Shown in pieces: positions 17,253 through 25,407 of a stretch of 40,632 nt of DNA; position 1 is the stretch's first letter, and every line of letters starts with the position of its first letter. The position numbers and the translations under genes are program-made. The stretch covers positions 1 through 40,632 of the forward strand of contig CALJCO010000028.1 in the NCBI GenBank assembly GCA_938023905.1. The letters are read 5' to 3'. The notes beneath the pieces are model-generated. The model made no database searches. It had not been told where the DNA came from and saw nothing but the letters and a program-made list of their open reading frames with translations. Source of the stretch: an uncultured Collinsella sp. GTDB lineage: Bacteria; Actinomycetota; Coriobacteriia; Coriobacteriales; Coriobacteriaceae.

Positions 17253-17283
17253 GCACTCATTTAAGTCTGTCCCCAATGAGTGC
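17253..17283. repeat. Variable-arm hairpin repeat R11 (GCACTCATT arms, loop 13)
   Basis: Perfect 9-bp arms GCACTCATT (17253-17261) and AATGAGTGC (17275-17283) around TAAGTCTGTCCCC. Loop length and layout equal those of R1 at 2991-3025. Confidence 0.8.
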
Positions 17284-17451
17284 ACCTAACTGCCACCTAC
17301 AACAACGGAAGCGCCGATGTCTTGGCAACGACAGACACTATGACCCAATCCGAGGGCACTAAAAAGATAGGAGCCCCCGCTCGTGACCGCGGGTCGGGGC
17401 TGCGACAATGATGTTGAAGTGCCATAGGCGCAGCCGCGCCGCAACGAGGTT

Positions 17452-17462
17452 GGGAGGCTCCC
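17452..17462 (+). promoter_or_regulatory. Self-complementary ribosome binding site of the transposase
   Basis: The sequence GGGAGGCTCCC directly before the ATG contains the ribosome binding site GGGAGG and its complement CTCCC. A 5-bp hairpin would hide the site and could keep transposase translation low. Confidence 0.45.
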
Positions 17463-18590
17463 ATGCCAAAGTATTCTACCGCGTTCGGGATGGACGTCCA
17501 CCTGAGGTCGACCACCGTCTGCGCCCTCGACGCGGACACCGGCGAGGCCGTGACGAGGAGGTTCCCCGGCAACCCCTGGGGCGAGATCGCCGGGTGGATG
17601 GGTGGGTTCCCCGGGCCGTCGCTCGCGGCCTACGAGAGCGGCTACCCCGGCTTCGCCCCGCAGAGGGAGCTCGCCGGGCTCGGCGTCGAGTGTGTCGTCG
17701 CCGCGGTCTCGAAGATCCCCAGGTCGGCCGCCGACTCGGCCTCCAAGAACGACAGGAACGACGCCGCCAGGATGGCCAAGGCGATACTCGCCCACGACAT
17801 CTCCCCCGTATGGGTCCCCTCCCCCGAGGTCGAGGGCATCAGGGACCTCGCCGGCGCCTACGACGGGGCGACCGCGCGCCTGGCGACCGCCAAGCAGCGG
17901 CTGCTCGCCTTCCTCGCAAAGCGAGGGTTCGCCTACGGCGGCACCACGCCCGCCGGCAACCCGAGGAAGTACTGGACCTACGACTTCCTGAGGTGGCTCG
18001 ACAAGGTCAGGCCGGAGGACGACGGCGGGGTTCGGACGCTCGCCGCCCTGAGGAGCGAGGTCGAGGCCGCGGCGGAGGCCCGGGCGGACCTGCTCTCCGA
18101 GTACAGGGCGGCCGTGGATGCCAGCCCGATCGCCGCGGAGGCGGCCGCCCTCCAGTCGATCAAGGGCTGCGCCTTCGCGCTGGCCGCAGCCTTCTCGGCC
18201 GAGGTCGGCGACTTCACGAGGTTCCGTTCCGGAAGGCAGGTCACGGCCTATTTCGGCCTCGCGCCGAGCCAGAGGTCGAGCGGCGACTCCGTGCGGCTCG
18301 GAGGCATCAGCGGCGCGGGCAACGCGCTCGTGAGGAAGCTGGCCGTTGAGGGTTCATGGTGCTACGCCGCGGCGCGGCACCAGCCGAAGCTCATGCCGAG
18401 GGACACGGGCGTGCCCCTCGAGATAAGGATGCACGGGAGGAAGGGATCCGAGCGGCTCCTGCGGCGGCGCGAGGAGATGCTCGCCCGCGGCATGCCCCAG
18501 GCGAAGGCCAACGCGGCCACCGCGGCCGAGCTCGTGAGGTGGCTCTGGGCCCTCGGCACGATGTGCCGGGAGGGCGCGGAATGGACATAG
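17463..18590 (+). CDS. IS110-family transposase (DEDD recombinase)
   Basis: The 375-residue protein has the RuvC-like DEDD catalytic set: D11 in FGMDVH, E58 in AAYESGYPG, and D97 and D100 in KNDRNDA. A helical linker (about residues 115-220) follows, then the C-terminal Tnp domain with LQSIKGCAFALAAAFSAEVG, TAYFGLAPSQ and the Ser-containing SSGDSVRLGGISGAGNALVR. IS110 recombinases are guided to donor and target DNA by a bridge RNA encoded in the element. Length is typical of the family (300-400). The gene is very GC-rich and favours AGG and CTC codons unlike its neighbours, a sign of foreign origin. It is the only gene of the element. Confidence 0.95.
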   Translation: MPKYSTAFGMDVHLRSTTVCALDADTGEAVTRRFPGNPWGEIAGWMGGFPGPSLAAYESGYPGFAPQRELAGLGVECVVAAVSKIPRSAADSASKNDRNDAARMAKAILAHDISPVWVPSPEVEGIRDLAGAYDGATARLATAKQRLLAFLAKRGFAYGGTTPAGNPRKYWTYDFLRWLDKVRPEDDGGVRTLAALRSEVEAAAEARADLLSEYRAAVDASPIAAEAAALQSIKGCAFALAAAFSAEVGDFTRFRSGRQVTAYFGLAPSQRSSGDSVRLGGISGAGNALVRKLAVEGSWCYAAARHQPKLMPRDTGVPLEIRMHGRKGSERLLRRREEMLARGMPQAKANAATAAELVRWLWALGTMCREGAEWT

Positions 18591-18846
18591 CCCCCGCCCC
18601 GGCGAGCCGGGCGGCCTTCGGGGATACCCCCTATTTCGCTGTGCGCGCGGAGCCCTCCGCATGCGCCTCGACAGACTTGGGGAACCCCGCCGAAGGAATG
18701 GAGTGCGGGCCGACAGAACGGTATCCGCGGATATGAGACTGAGCCGAAGGCGTCGATGACATGCCGGGGGCGGACCGGGACGGGTTAACGGCAGGCCCCG
18801 CCGACCGATTGCAAGCGGTCGGCGGGGCCATTGTGGCCCTTGACAG
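18591..18846 (+). ncRNA. Candidate bridge RNA region of the IS1111-like element
   Basis: The 256 bp between the transposase stop and the right inverted repeat have no gene. They contain several stem-forming segments, among them GCGGAGCCCTCCGC and a perfect 14-bp hairpin, GGCCCCGCCGACCG (18794-18807) with CGGTCGGCGGGGCC (18816-18829). In IS1111-type elements the guide (bridge) RNA is reported to be encoded at the transposase-distal end, which fits this longer right side. The RNA ends and guide loops cannot be fixed from the sequence alone. The 14-bp hairpin could instead be a terminator, although no T-run follows. Confidence 0.4.
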
Positions 18847-18872
18847 CGGATTGGGTCATATGAGCGAGCGGG

Positions 18873-18956
18873 CACCAGAGCGAGCAAGGTGCCTTGAAAC
18901 GAGGCGGCATTGACCTTCTGGTCATGCCGCCGAAGTTGAAAGGCAGATTGCCGCTC
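18873..18956. repeat. Large imperfect nested hairpin beside the IS right end
   Basis: Outer stem CCAGAGCG (in 18871-18881) with CGCTCTGG (about 18953-18960), middle pairing TGCCTT with AAGGCA, and an inner strong stem GGCGGCAT...ATGCCGCC enclosing TGACC-ttct-GGTCA (18903-18931). It lies about 12 bp outside the right inverted repeat. It may be a pre-existing repeat that served as target, or the true 3' end of the tyrS transcript. Confidence 0.55.
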
Positions 18957-18979
18957 TGGCGGGTTTGCAGCGTCAACCG

Positions 18980-19007
18980 GTTACGCGGTTTGGTAAAACC
19001 GCGTAAC
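18980..19007 (-). terminator. Hairpin at the tyrS stop codon
   Basis: Perfect 12-bp stem GTTACGCGGTTT (18980-18991) with AAACCGCGTAAC (18996-19007), 4-nt loop, touching the first base of the complemented tyrS TAG stop. No U-run follows on the minus strand, so it is more likely a 3'-end protecting or Rho-assisted structure than a classical terminator. Confidence 0.5.
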
Positions 19008-20218
19008 TAAACCAACTTAAAGCCCTTGCGCTTGCCCACGGAGAGGGTGTCGCCCAGTTTGAGGGCGCTCGGATCGATGTTGTAGCTCTTGGGAGCCACA
19101 GCCTTGCCGTTGATCTTGACGCCGCCGCCGTCGATGTCGCGGCGGGCCTGACCGGCGCTGGCCGAAAGGCCCAGGTCCTTGAGCAGGCCGGCGAGGTAAA
19201 TCTGACCCTCGTCGTTGACGGTCAGCTCAACGTGCTTCTCGGGGAAGTCGGCAAGCTGGCCCTCCTTGAACACGCGGTCGAACTCGGCCTGTGCCTCGTC
19301 GCCGGCGCCGGCGCCGTGGTAGGTGTCGCACAGGTCGCGGCCCAGTGCGCGCTTGAGCTCATAGGGGTCGGCGGAGCCATCGGCCAGGGCGGCATCGATC
19401 TTGTCGACCTCGGCCGGGGCGAGCGAGCTGGCCAGACGATAGTACTTGCCGATCATCTCGTCGGGGATGGACATGGTCTTGCCGAACATATCCTTGGGAG
19501 CGTCGGTCAGGCCGATGTAGTTGCCATAGGACTTGGACATCTTGCGCACGCCGTCGGTGCCCTCGAGCAGCGGCATGGTAAGCGCGATCTGCGGCTCCAT
19601 GCCCATCTTCTCCATGAGCTCGCGGCCGGCGAGCAGGTTGAAGAGCTGGTCGGTGCCGCCCATCTCGACGTCGGCCTTGATCTGAACGGAGTCGAAGGCC
19701 TGCATCACGGGGTACAGAAACTCGTGCAGGGCAATCGGCGTCTGGGACTGGTAGCGCTTGGTAAAGTCGTCGCGCTCAAGGATGCGGGCGACGGTGAACT
19801 TGGAGCACACCTGCAGCAGGCCGGCCAGGTCCATCGAAAGGATCCAGTCGCCGTTGTGCACGATGGTGGTCTTCTCGGGGTCCAGGATCTTCATGGCCTG
19901 GCTCACGTAGGTCTCGGCGTTGGCCTCGATCTGCTCCTGCGAAAGCTGCGGGCGGGTGGAGTTCTTGCCCGAGGGGTCGCCGATCAGCGCAGTGCCGTTG
20001 CCGATGATAAGGGTGACGTTGTGGCCCAGGTCCTGGAACTGACGCATCTTGCGCAGGGGCACGGCATGGCCCAGGTGCAGGTCGGGGCTGGTGGGATCGA
20101 CGCCGAGCTTGATGTTGAGGGGCTCGCCCTTCTCAAGCTTCTTGCGAAGGTCGGCCTCGGGGACGATCTGCGCTGCACCCGAGGTGATGATACGCATTTG
20201 CTCGTCAACAGACAGCAT
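19007..20218 (-). CDS. tyrS: Tyrosine--tRNA ligase
   Basis: Charges tRNA-Tyr with tyrosine. The 403-residue class I enzyme has the HLGH signature (residues 48-51, in SPDLHLGHAVPL), the tyrosine pocket region VEMGGTDQLFNLL, the KMSKS loop (226-230) and a C-terminal S4 RNA-binding domain (about 336-400). The DPTSPDLHLGH and GGTDQ style matches the TyrZ-like subgroup. AAAGGAGG lies at good spacing before the ATG. The leader is short (under 100 bp to the next gene), so a T-box riboswitch does not fit. A palindrome closes the 3' end. Confidence 0.97.
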   Translation of the reverse strand: MLSVDEQMRIITSGAAQIVPEADLRKKLEKGEPLNIKLGVDPTSPDLHLGHAVPLRKMRQFQDLGHNVTLIIGNGTALIGDPSGKNSTRPQLSQEQIEANAETYVSQAMKILDPEKTTIVHNGDWILSMDLAGLLQVCSKFTVARILERDDFTKRYQSQTPIALHEFLYPVMQAFDSVQIKADVEMGGTDQLFNLLAGRELMEKMGMEPQIALTMPLLEGTDGVRKMSKSYGNYIGLTDAPKDMFGKTMSIPDEMIGKYYRLASSLAPAEVDKIDAALADGSADPYELKRALGRDLCDTYHGAGAGDEAQAEFDRVFKEGQLADFPEKHVELTVNDEGQIYLAGLLKDLGLSASAGQARRDIDGGGVKINGKAVAPKSYNIDPSALKLGDTLSVGKRKGFKLV

Positions 20219-20315
20219 TGGGTATCCTCCTTTTGCTATAGCACCCTCACCGGATACGGCGGTGCTGGAAGTTCATAAACCCACTAATAATAACCAAAAC
20301 AGCGCGACGCGGCAC

Positions 20316-22274
20316 CTACGACAGGAAAATCCTCGTCCTGCCGCACGCGTCGATAACGACCGGCAAACGCGTGCCGTCACGTTCGACCAAAAAGCGCGCC
20401 TGCTGACGGCGCGAGCAGTCACGGCAACGGACCTGCCCCGTTGCATCCGTGGCGCAGGCGCCCTCGGCAGTCAGCAAGCAGTGCTCGCACACCATGAGCT
20501 CGGGACGGTCGGCATCGACAGGCCCCAAGACACCGGGGCAAGCGGCAAGCTCGGCAACACGCTCCGCATCATTGCCGAGCAACTCGGCCGACAAGCACAC
20601 CCGCCCCGCACCGAGTCCGCGCAGCCAGGTAAGCGTGGCCCGATTGGCACAGAACACCGGCGCCGCCACGTCAAACGTTGTGCCCAGCTCGCGGGCCATC
20701 GCCACTTGTCCCAGATTGCGGCAGACGACGCGCCCGGCACGCTGCATCAGCGAGCGGGTCCGGTCAGCGTCACCCGTGCGGCACACCTCGTCAAGCACCA
20801 CAACGGTGTCGGACAAATCGAGTTCTCTGCGCGGGTCGGTATCCATCAGCTGCCAAGCAAAAACCATGCGAGCGGGAACCGCGCACTCCACCAACTCCGG
20901 CGACGCACCGCTATCCACCGCAACGTCCTCAAAGGGCAGCACCTCAACGGCACGCGCAACGGGCGCAATCGCATCCGCCTCGGCCCGCATGCGCTCCAAC
21001 ACCGCCGTCGTCTGATCCAACACGCCGGCGCTGCGAATCAGATAGACCTCGCAGCCCGCGTCCACCTTACGCTTGCAATGCACGACGACGCGCTTCCCCG
21101 CTGCGGCATCCACCGGGCAGGGCACCTGCGGCCAGCGCTTGGGCACATCGGGACGCGCGTCGACACCCGGATAGAACCGAATCTCGAGCGTGTCACCCGC
21201 CGCCACGGCGGCATCGAGCTCAACGGTCACCTCTTCGTGGCCCACAGCGACCAAGCGCCCCACGCGCACGCCCTGGTTGATCGCGCGCTCAAAGCTCATG
21301 AGCTCGGCACCCGAACGACCCCGCAGGTAAGCATCGGTAAACCCACGGTTAAACGACCTTCCCAGCTCGCGTTCAAGCTCTTCCACGGCACCGGAGTCCC
21401 ACGCGCCGTCGCACAGCATATCGAGTGCCCGACGCCACACCCTCACCACGTTGAATACGTAATCGGGATTCTTCATGCGTCCCTCGATCTTGAGCGATGC
21501 CACGCCGGCGGCAACAAGCTCGGGCAGGTGCGCGATACCCAGATAGTCACGCGGACAAAGCAGGCGGTCTCCCTCGACGGCAACAACACTCTGCCCCGCC
21601 TCGTCCACTAGGTCGTACGCCAGACGGCACGGCTGCGTGCAGTCGCCGCGCATCGCCGAGCGCCCACGCCGCAGGGCCGAGAACTCGCACGCCCCCGAAT
21701 AGCCGATGCAAATCGCACCGTGGCAGAATACCTCGATGGGCACGCCCGTGGCACATAGCGCCGCAATCTCGTCGACCGTCAGCTCGCGTGCCGTCGTCAC
21801 GCGCTCGACCCCCAGTTCATCGGCGGCAAGCCGCACGGCACCCTCGCTATGAGCGCCCGCCTGCGTGGACAGGTGAATCTCGACCCCGGGAATCGCCGCG
21901 CGCAGCGCGCAGGCCAACCCGGCATCGGCGACAATCAGAGCATCGGCGCCCAGCTCCAGTGCATGAGCTCCCAACGCCACCGCGTCGGACAACTCATCGT
22001 CAAACACGAACACGTTGAGCGTTACGTACACATGCACGCCATGGGCATGCGCCACGGCGCAGCCGCGCGCAAACTCGTTATCCGTAAAGCCATGGGCGCT
22101 CACACGGGCGTTAAAGCCGCCCAACCCCGCATAGATGGCATCGGCACCCGCGGCGATAGCCGCAAGCATCTGGTCGAGTCCGCCCGCCGGCGCCAGCAGC
22201 TCGGGCAGCGCCGCACTGACAACATCCAATCCAGTCTCGTATTGTCCGCTCGGCCCCATCGTCCGAATCGCCAT
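20316..22274 (-). CDS. Peptidase U32 family protein (RNA hydroxylation type)
   Basis: A 652-residue U32 protein. N-terminal TIM-barrel: ELLAPAGGLDQMLAAIAAGADAIYAG, HVYVTLNVFV, LSTQAG and the U32 signature around EVFCHGAICIGYSGACEFSALRRGRSAMRGDCTQPCR-like cysteines, which bind an iron-sulphur cluster in RlhA/TrhP relatives. The KIEGRMKNPDYV segment follows. The C-terminal part ends with a probable zinc knuckle (CEHCLLTAEGAC and CRDC). Family members such as RlhA and TrhP use prephenate to hydroxylate rRNA or tRNA; the older protease label is doubtful. The start at 22274 follows AAGGAG; the longer frame to 22301 lacks one. Divergent from the PBP gene. Confidence 0.9.
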   Translation of the reverse strand: MAIRTMGPSGQYETGLDVVSAALPELLAPAGGLDQMLAAIAAGADAIYAGLGGFNARVSAHGFTDNEFARGCAVAHAHGVHVYVTLNVFVFDDELSDAVALGAHALELGADALIVADAGLACALRAAIPGVEIHLSTQAGAHSEGAVRLAADELGVERVTTARELTVDEIAALCATGVPIEVFCHGAICIGYSGACEFSALRRGRSAMRGDCTQPCRLAYDLVDEAGQSVVAVEGDRLLCPRDYLGIAHLPELVAAGVASLKIEGRMKNPDYVFNVVRVWRRALDMLCDGAWDSGAVEELERELGRSFNRGFTDAYLRGRSGAELMSFERAINQGVRVGRLVAVGHEEVTVELDAAVAAGDTLEIRFYPGVDARPDVPKRWPQVPCPVDAAAGKRVVVHCKRKVDAGCEVYLIRSAGVLDQTTAVLERMRAEADAIAPVARAVEVLPFEDVAVDSGASPELVECAVPARMVFAWQLMDTDPRRELDLSDTVVVLDEVCRTGDADRTRSLMQRAGRVVCRNLGQVAMARELGTTFDVAAPVFCANRATLTWLRGLGAGRVCLSAELLGNDAERVAELAACPGVLGPVDADRPELMVCEHCLLTAEGACATDATGQVRCRDCSRRQQARFLVERDGTRLPVVIDACGRTRIFLS

Positions 22275-22436
22275 CGACAAACTCCTTACCAAGGTATGCA
22301 TTCACTCTGAAAAATGCCGTCTTCCAGCATACACGAGGCCTCGCGCGCCCCGTTTGGTTTATCGTGTAATAACTTATGTCCATCCTGCCCCGACGGCACA
22401 TCCACCGTCTGGCACGACATACCTGGAGGTCAATAT

Positions 22437-24653
22437 ATGGGTCCTCGCCAACGACAGGGACACAGCCGTTCAAAGACGCACGCCCTGCCCATAATCCTGC
22501 TCTCGTTTTTGGGCTTTCTGCTGATTGCGGGCGTGGCGTTTGGCATCGGCATGGTCGGTAACGTCAACCGCTGGCTGTCCGATCTGCCCGACTACACCGA
22601 CGCCAACGCGTATCTGGTGAGCGAGCCCACCGAGATCGTCGACTGTAACGGCAACAAGATCGCGAGCTTCTACACGCAAAACCGCAAGTCCATCACCAAG
22701 GACGAGGTCTCCCCCTACGTGCTGCAGGGCACCGTTGACGTCGAGGACGAGCGCTTCTACGAGCACGGCGGTATCGACCTGTGGGGTATCGCGCGTGCTG
22801 CGGTGGCAACCCTCGGCGGCGGGCACGAAGGCGCCTCGACGATCACCCAGCAGCTTGTGCGCAACACCATCCTGCAGGAGGAGCAATTCGACTCGACCAT
22901 TGAGCGTAAGGTGCGCGAGGCCTACATCGCCATCAAGATGGAGGACATGTACTCCAAAGACGAGATCCTCATGATGTACCTCAACACCATCTATTACGGC
23001 CACGGCGCCTACGGCATCGAGGCCGCAGCCGAGACCTATCTGTCCAAGAGCGCCGCCGACCTCACCCTGAGCGAGGCCGCGCTACTCATCGGCCTTCCCA
23101 ACTCGCCTTCGCAGTACGACCCCACGGTCAATCCCGATCTGGCACTGTCTCGCCGCAACAAGGTTCTCGACAACATGCTGCGCCTGGGCCACATCACCCA
23201 GGAGGAGCACGATGCCGCACAGGCCGAGCCCATCACCCTCAATGTGACCGAAATCTCGGGCAGCGGCGTCGACGTATACTCGCAGCCCTACTTTGTCTCC
23301 TACGTCAAGCAGCTGCTGGAGCAGGAGTTCTCGACCGACGTGCTCTTTAAGGGCGGCCTGACCGTCAAGACCACCATCGACCCCACGATGCAGCAGGTGG
23401 CAGAGAATGCCGTCCGCGAGCAGCTCGACACGCTCTCGCTTGACGGCCTGGACATGGGCATGGTCGTCGTCGACCCCAAGACCGGCTACATCAAGTGCAT
23501 GGTGGGCGGCTACGACTACAACGCCGACGAGAACCACGTAAACCATGCCACGGCCAAGCGTCCCGTCGGCTCCACCTTTAAGGCCTTTACGCTGGCAACT
23601 GCCATCCAAAACGGCATGAACCCCAACGTCACCCTCAACTGCAACTCGCCGCTCAAGGCCAAGGGCACCACGACCGAGGTCCAAAATTACGCCAACCAGA
23701 GCTACGGCAACATCACGCTTAAGCAGGCGACGGCATACTCCTCCAACACCGGCTACATCCAGGTGGCGGAAGCCGTCGGCAACAGCAAGATCATCTCGCT
23801 CGTCAAAAAGCTCGGCATCGACCCCGCCAAGGACAACATCGAGGACGTTCCCGTCATGACGCTCGGCACCGGCTCGATCTCGCCACTCGAGATGGCCGCC
23901 GCCTACGCGACGTTTGCCAACGGCGGCTACTATCGCCAGCCGATCGCCATCACCGAGATTGATTCTCGTACCGGTTCGGTGCTGTACCAGCACACCGACA
24001 ATCCCTCACAGGTGCTTACCGAGGGCGAGGCCGCCGCGGTCACCGATGTTCTGTCCGGCGTCATGAAGGGCAGCGGTACGGGTGCTGCCGGCGCCCTGAG
24101 TGTCAACCAGCCCTATGCCGGCAAGACGGGCACCACCGACAACACCACCAACCTTTGGTTCTGCGGCTATACCCCGCAGCTGGCGTGCGCCCTGTGGACC
24201 GGCTATTCCGCGGGCGAGATCCCCATCCAAAAGTACGGCACGGACCTGCTGGGCGACAGCACCAACCTGCCTGTCTTTAAGCGGTTTATGAACACCGTTC
24301 TGACCGGTACCGAGCGCGAGGAGTTTGCGACCGGAACGGCGCCCACCTACAAGAACAACAGCGTCTGGAAGTTCTACGGCACCAACAACACCAAGAAGTC
24401 GGAGAACGACGACAAGGACGAGGACGAAGAGGAAGAGGAAACCACCACAACAACTACCACGACGACCACGACCACCGAGACCACGGGCGGCGACACCACC
24501 GGCGGCACCGGTACGACCGGTGGCTCGACGGGCGGCTCCACTGGTGGCTCGACGGGCGGCTCCACTGGTGGCTCGACCGGCGGCGATGGCGGCACGCCTA
24601 CGCCTACGCCCACTCCCGACCCCTCGCCCACGCCTGACGATACGGTCGGCTAA
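22437..24653 (+). CDS. Class A penicillin-binding protein (PBP1a-like) with Thr/Gly-rich tail
   Basis: Bifunctional peptidoglycan synthase of 738 residues. A membrane anchor (about 17-40) precedes the GT51 glycosyltransferase domain with catalytic Glu in VEDERFYEHGG (about 103) and GASTITQQL (132-140). The transpeptidase domain has STFK (S379), SSN (435-437) and KTGTT (563-567). The last 90 residues are low complexity: an acidic DEDEEEEE run, a poly-Thr run, then GGST repeats encoded by a 24-bp tandem repeat and a Pro-Thr tail, probably a disordered spacer in the cell wall. The ATG at 22437 follows GGAGG at 7 nt; the upstream open frame is non-coding. A strong terminator follows the gene. Confidence 0.96.
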   Translation: MGPRQRQGHSRSKTHALPIILLSFLGFLLIAGVAFGIGMVGNVNRWLSDLPDYTDANAYLVSEPTEIVDCNGNKIASFYTQNRKSITKDEVSPYVLQGTVDVEDERFYEHGGIDLWGIARAAVATLGGGHEGASTITQQLVRNTILQEEQFDSTIERKVREAYIAIKMEDMYSKDEILMMYLNTIYYGHGAYGIEAAAETYLSKSAADLTLSEAALLIGLPNSPSQYDPTVNPDLALSRRNKVLDNMLRLGHITQEEHDAAQAEPITLNVTEISGSGVDVYSQPYFVSYVKQLLEQEFSTDVLFKGGLTVKTTIDPTMQQVAENAVREQLDTLSLDGLDMGMVVVDPKTGYIKCMVGGYDYNADENHVNHATAKRPVGSTFKAFTLATAIQNGMNPNVTLNCNSPLKAKGTTTEVQNYANQSYGNITLKQATAYSSNTGYIQVAEAVGNSKIISLVKKLGIDPAKDNIEDVPVMTLGTGSISPLEMAAAYATFANGGYYRQPIAITEIDSRTGSVLYQHTDNPSQVLTEGEAAAVTDVLSGVMKGSGTGAAGALSVNQPYAGKTGTTDNTTNLWFCGYTPQLACALWTGYSAGEIPIQKYGTDLLGDSTNLPVFKRFMNTVLTGTEREEFATGTAPTYKNNSVWKFYGTNNTKKSENDDKDEDEEEEETTTTTTTTTTTTETTGGDTTGGTGTTGGSTGGSTGGSTGGSTGGSTGGDGGTPTPTPTPDPSPTPDDTVG
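24526..24590 (+). repeat. 24-bp tandem repeat inside the PBP gene
   Basis: About two and a half copies of a unit encoding GSTGGSTG in the C-terminal tail of the PBP. Copy number probably varies between strains by slippage. Confidence 0.7.
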
Positions 24654-24675
24654 GAAGTACGCGACTAAAGCCAAC

Positions 24676-24714
24676 AAGGCCCCGAGCAGCTTATTGAACT
24701 GCTCGGGGCCTTTT
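24676..24714 (+). terminator. Intrinsic terminator after the PBP gene
   Basis: Perfect 12-bp stem GGCCCCGAGCAG (24678-24689) with CTGCTCGGGGCC (24699-24710), 9-nt loop, then TTTT. AA before the stem makes it usable from the argR side as well. Confidence 0.92.
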
Positions 24715-24837
24715 AGTTTGAAGCGACCTGGTGGGCGGTCTTTATACCGGCAAACAAAAAGGGGTACCGACCAACGTCGATGCCCCTTACAAGCCACTAT
24801 GTCAGCGCACGCAATGCCGAGCGCGCGGCCCGCACAC

Positions 24838-25275
24838 CTACTTGCGAGAATTGCTCAGCTTATTGATCAGCGCCTCGAGGCGCTCGCCGTCCTCGGCCGT
24901 CTGGGCAATAACCAAAATCGTATCGTTGCCGGCAAGCGAGCCAAGCACATCGGGCAACTCTGCCGCATCAACGGCGGCGGCGATGCCGGAAGCCGTGCCA
25001 GGCTGAGCCTTGATCATAACCAGATTATCGGTACGCAGAACGCCCGTTACGAGCTCGGAAACCATACGCTGCAGGTGCAGGTCCTCTGCCAGAACATAGA
25101 TGCCCTCAGGGAGCTTACGCAGCCCCATATCGGCAATATCGCGAGAGACAGTCGCCTGCGTGCAATCAAAGCCCATAGCACGGAGCTCATCGACCAGCAC
25201 GCGCTGCGTGCGGACATCCTTATTGCGCACAATATCTCTAATGGCATCCTGGCGCCCATTGCGTTTTTTAGCCAT
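24838..25275 (-). CDS. argR: Arginine repressor ArgR
   Basis: Transcriptional regulator of arginine synthesis and breakdown. The 145-residue product has the N-terminal winged helix (AIRDIVRNKDVRTQRVLVDEL with TQATVSRDIADMGLRKLPEG as recognition part) and the C-terminal hexamerisation and arginine-binding domain ending LGSLAGNDTILVIAQT with the typical GT/D-type loop. The start at 25275 (MAKKRNGRQ) follows GAGAGGG; the longer frame to 25308 lacks one. The leader contains a 15-bp odd palindrome, TCAATCA-g-TGATTGA (25309-25323), and AATAG-N7-CTATT, possible operator sites. No arginine genes are in the window. Confidence 0.94.
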   Translation of the reverse strand: MAKKRNGRQDAIRDIVRNKDVRTQRVLVDELRAMGFDCTQATVSRDIADMGLRKLPEGIYVLAEDLHLQRMVSELVTGVLRTDNLVMIKAQPGTASGIAAAVDAAELPDVLGSLAGNDTILVIAQTAEDGERLEALINKLSNSRK

Positions 25276-25308
25276 ACAAACCCTCTCTCCAAAAGATGGC
25301 GGAGACAA

Positions 25309-25407
25309 TCAATCAGTGATTGAATAGTTTAACGCTATTTGAAGGCTTTTGTGTATAAGAACGCATTTCGAAACAATTCTATGCAAGTTTGTTTCGTAAT
25401 GAGCCGT
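25309..25407 (-). promoter_or_regulatory. argR leader with dyad TCAATCA-g-TGATTGA
   Basis: AT-rich stretch between the glycosyltransferase stop and argR. It holds the 7-bp-arm dyad at 25309-25323 and, further out, AATAG-N7-CTATT. Autoregulation by ArgR is common, but neither site is a good ARG box, so the binding protein is uncertain. Confidence 0.35.

Larger units (their letters stand above)
16960..17338. other. ade-IS intergenic region filled with palindromic repeats
   Basis: No gene is seen in 379 bp. After the ade leader come four hairpin repeats (17086-17118, 17138-17170, 17178-17245, 17253-17283) and then 55 bp of plain sequence up to the left inverted repeat of the insertion sequence. 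Confidence 0.7.
17339..18860 (+). mobile_element. IS110-family insertion sequence, IS1111-like
   Basis: A DEDD transposase gene is framed by a perfect 14-bp inverted repeat, TATGACCCAATCCG (17339-17352) and CGGATTGGGTCATA (18847-18860). Subterminal inverted repeats of this length are the mark of the IS1111 subgroup; plain IS110 members lack them. True ends are probably a few bases outside the repeats. No direct target duplication is evident, as expected. The left non-coding end is about 110 bp and the right about 256 bp. The transposase frame is intact, so the element may be active. Confidence 0.85.

Noticed and set aside
17253..17283. The GCACTCATT palindrome as the left terminal repeat of the IS element
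   Set aside because: It has no counterpart at the right end, whereas TATGACCCAATCCG does.
20219..20315. T-box riboswitch before tyrS
   Set aside because: The leader is under 100 bp, and I see no specifier loop or conserved T-box sequence.
24480..24640. Short tandem repeats that might suggest a CRISPR array
   Set aside because: They are in frame inside the PBP gene and encode a GGST-type linker; there are no spacers.
25309..25400. ARG box upstream of argR
   Set aside because: TTGAATAG and TGTGTATAAG stretches only partly match known ArgR operators; recorded as a dyad without naming the binding protein.
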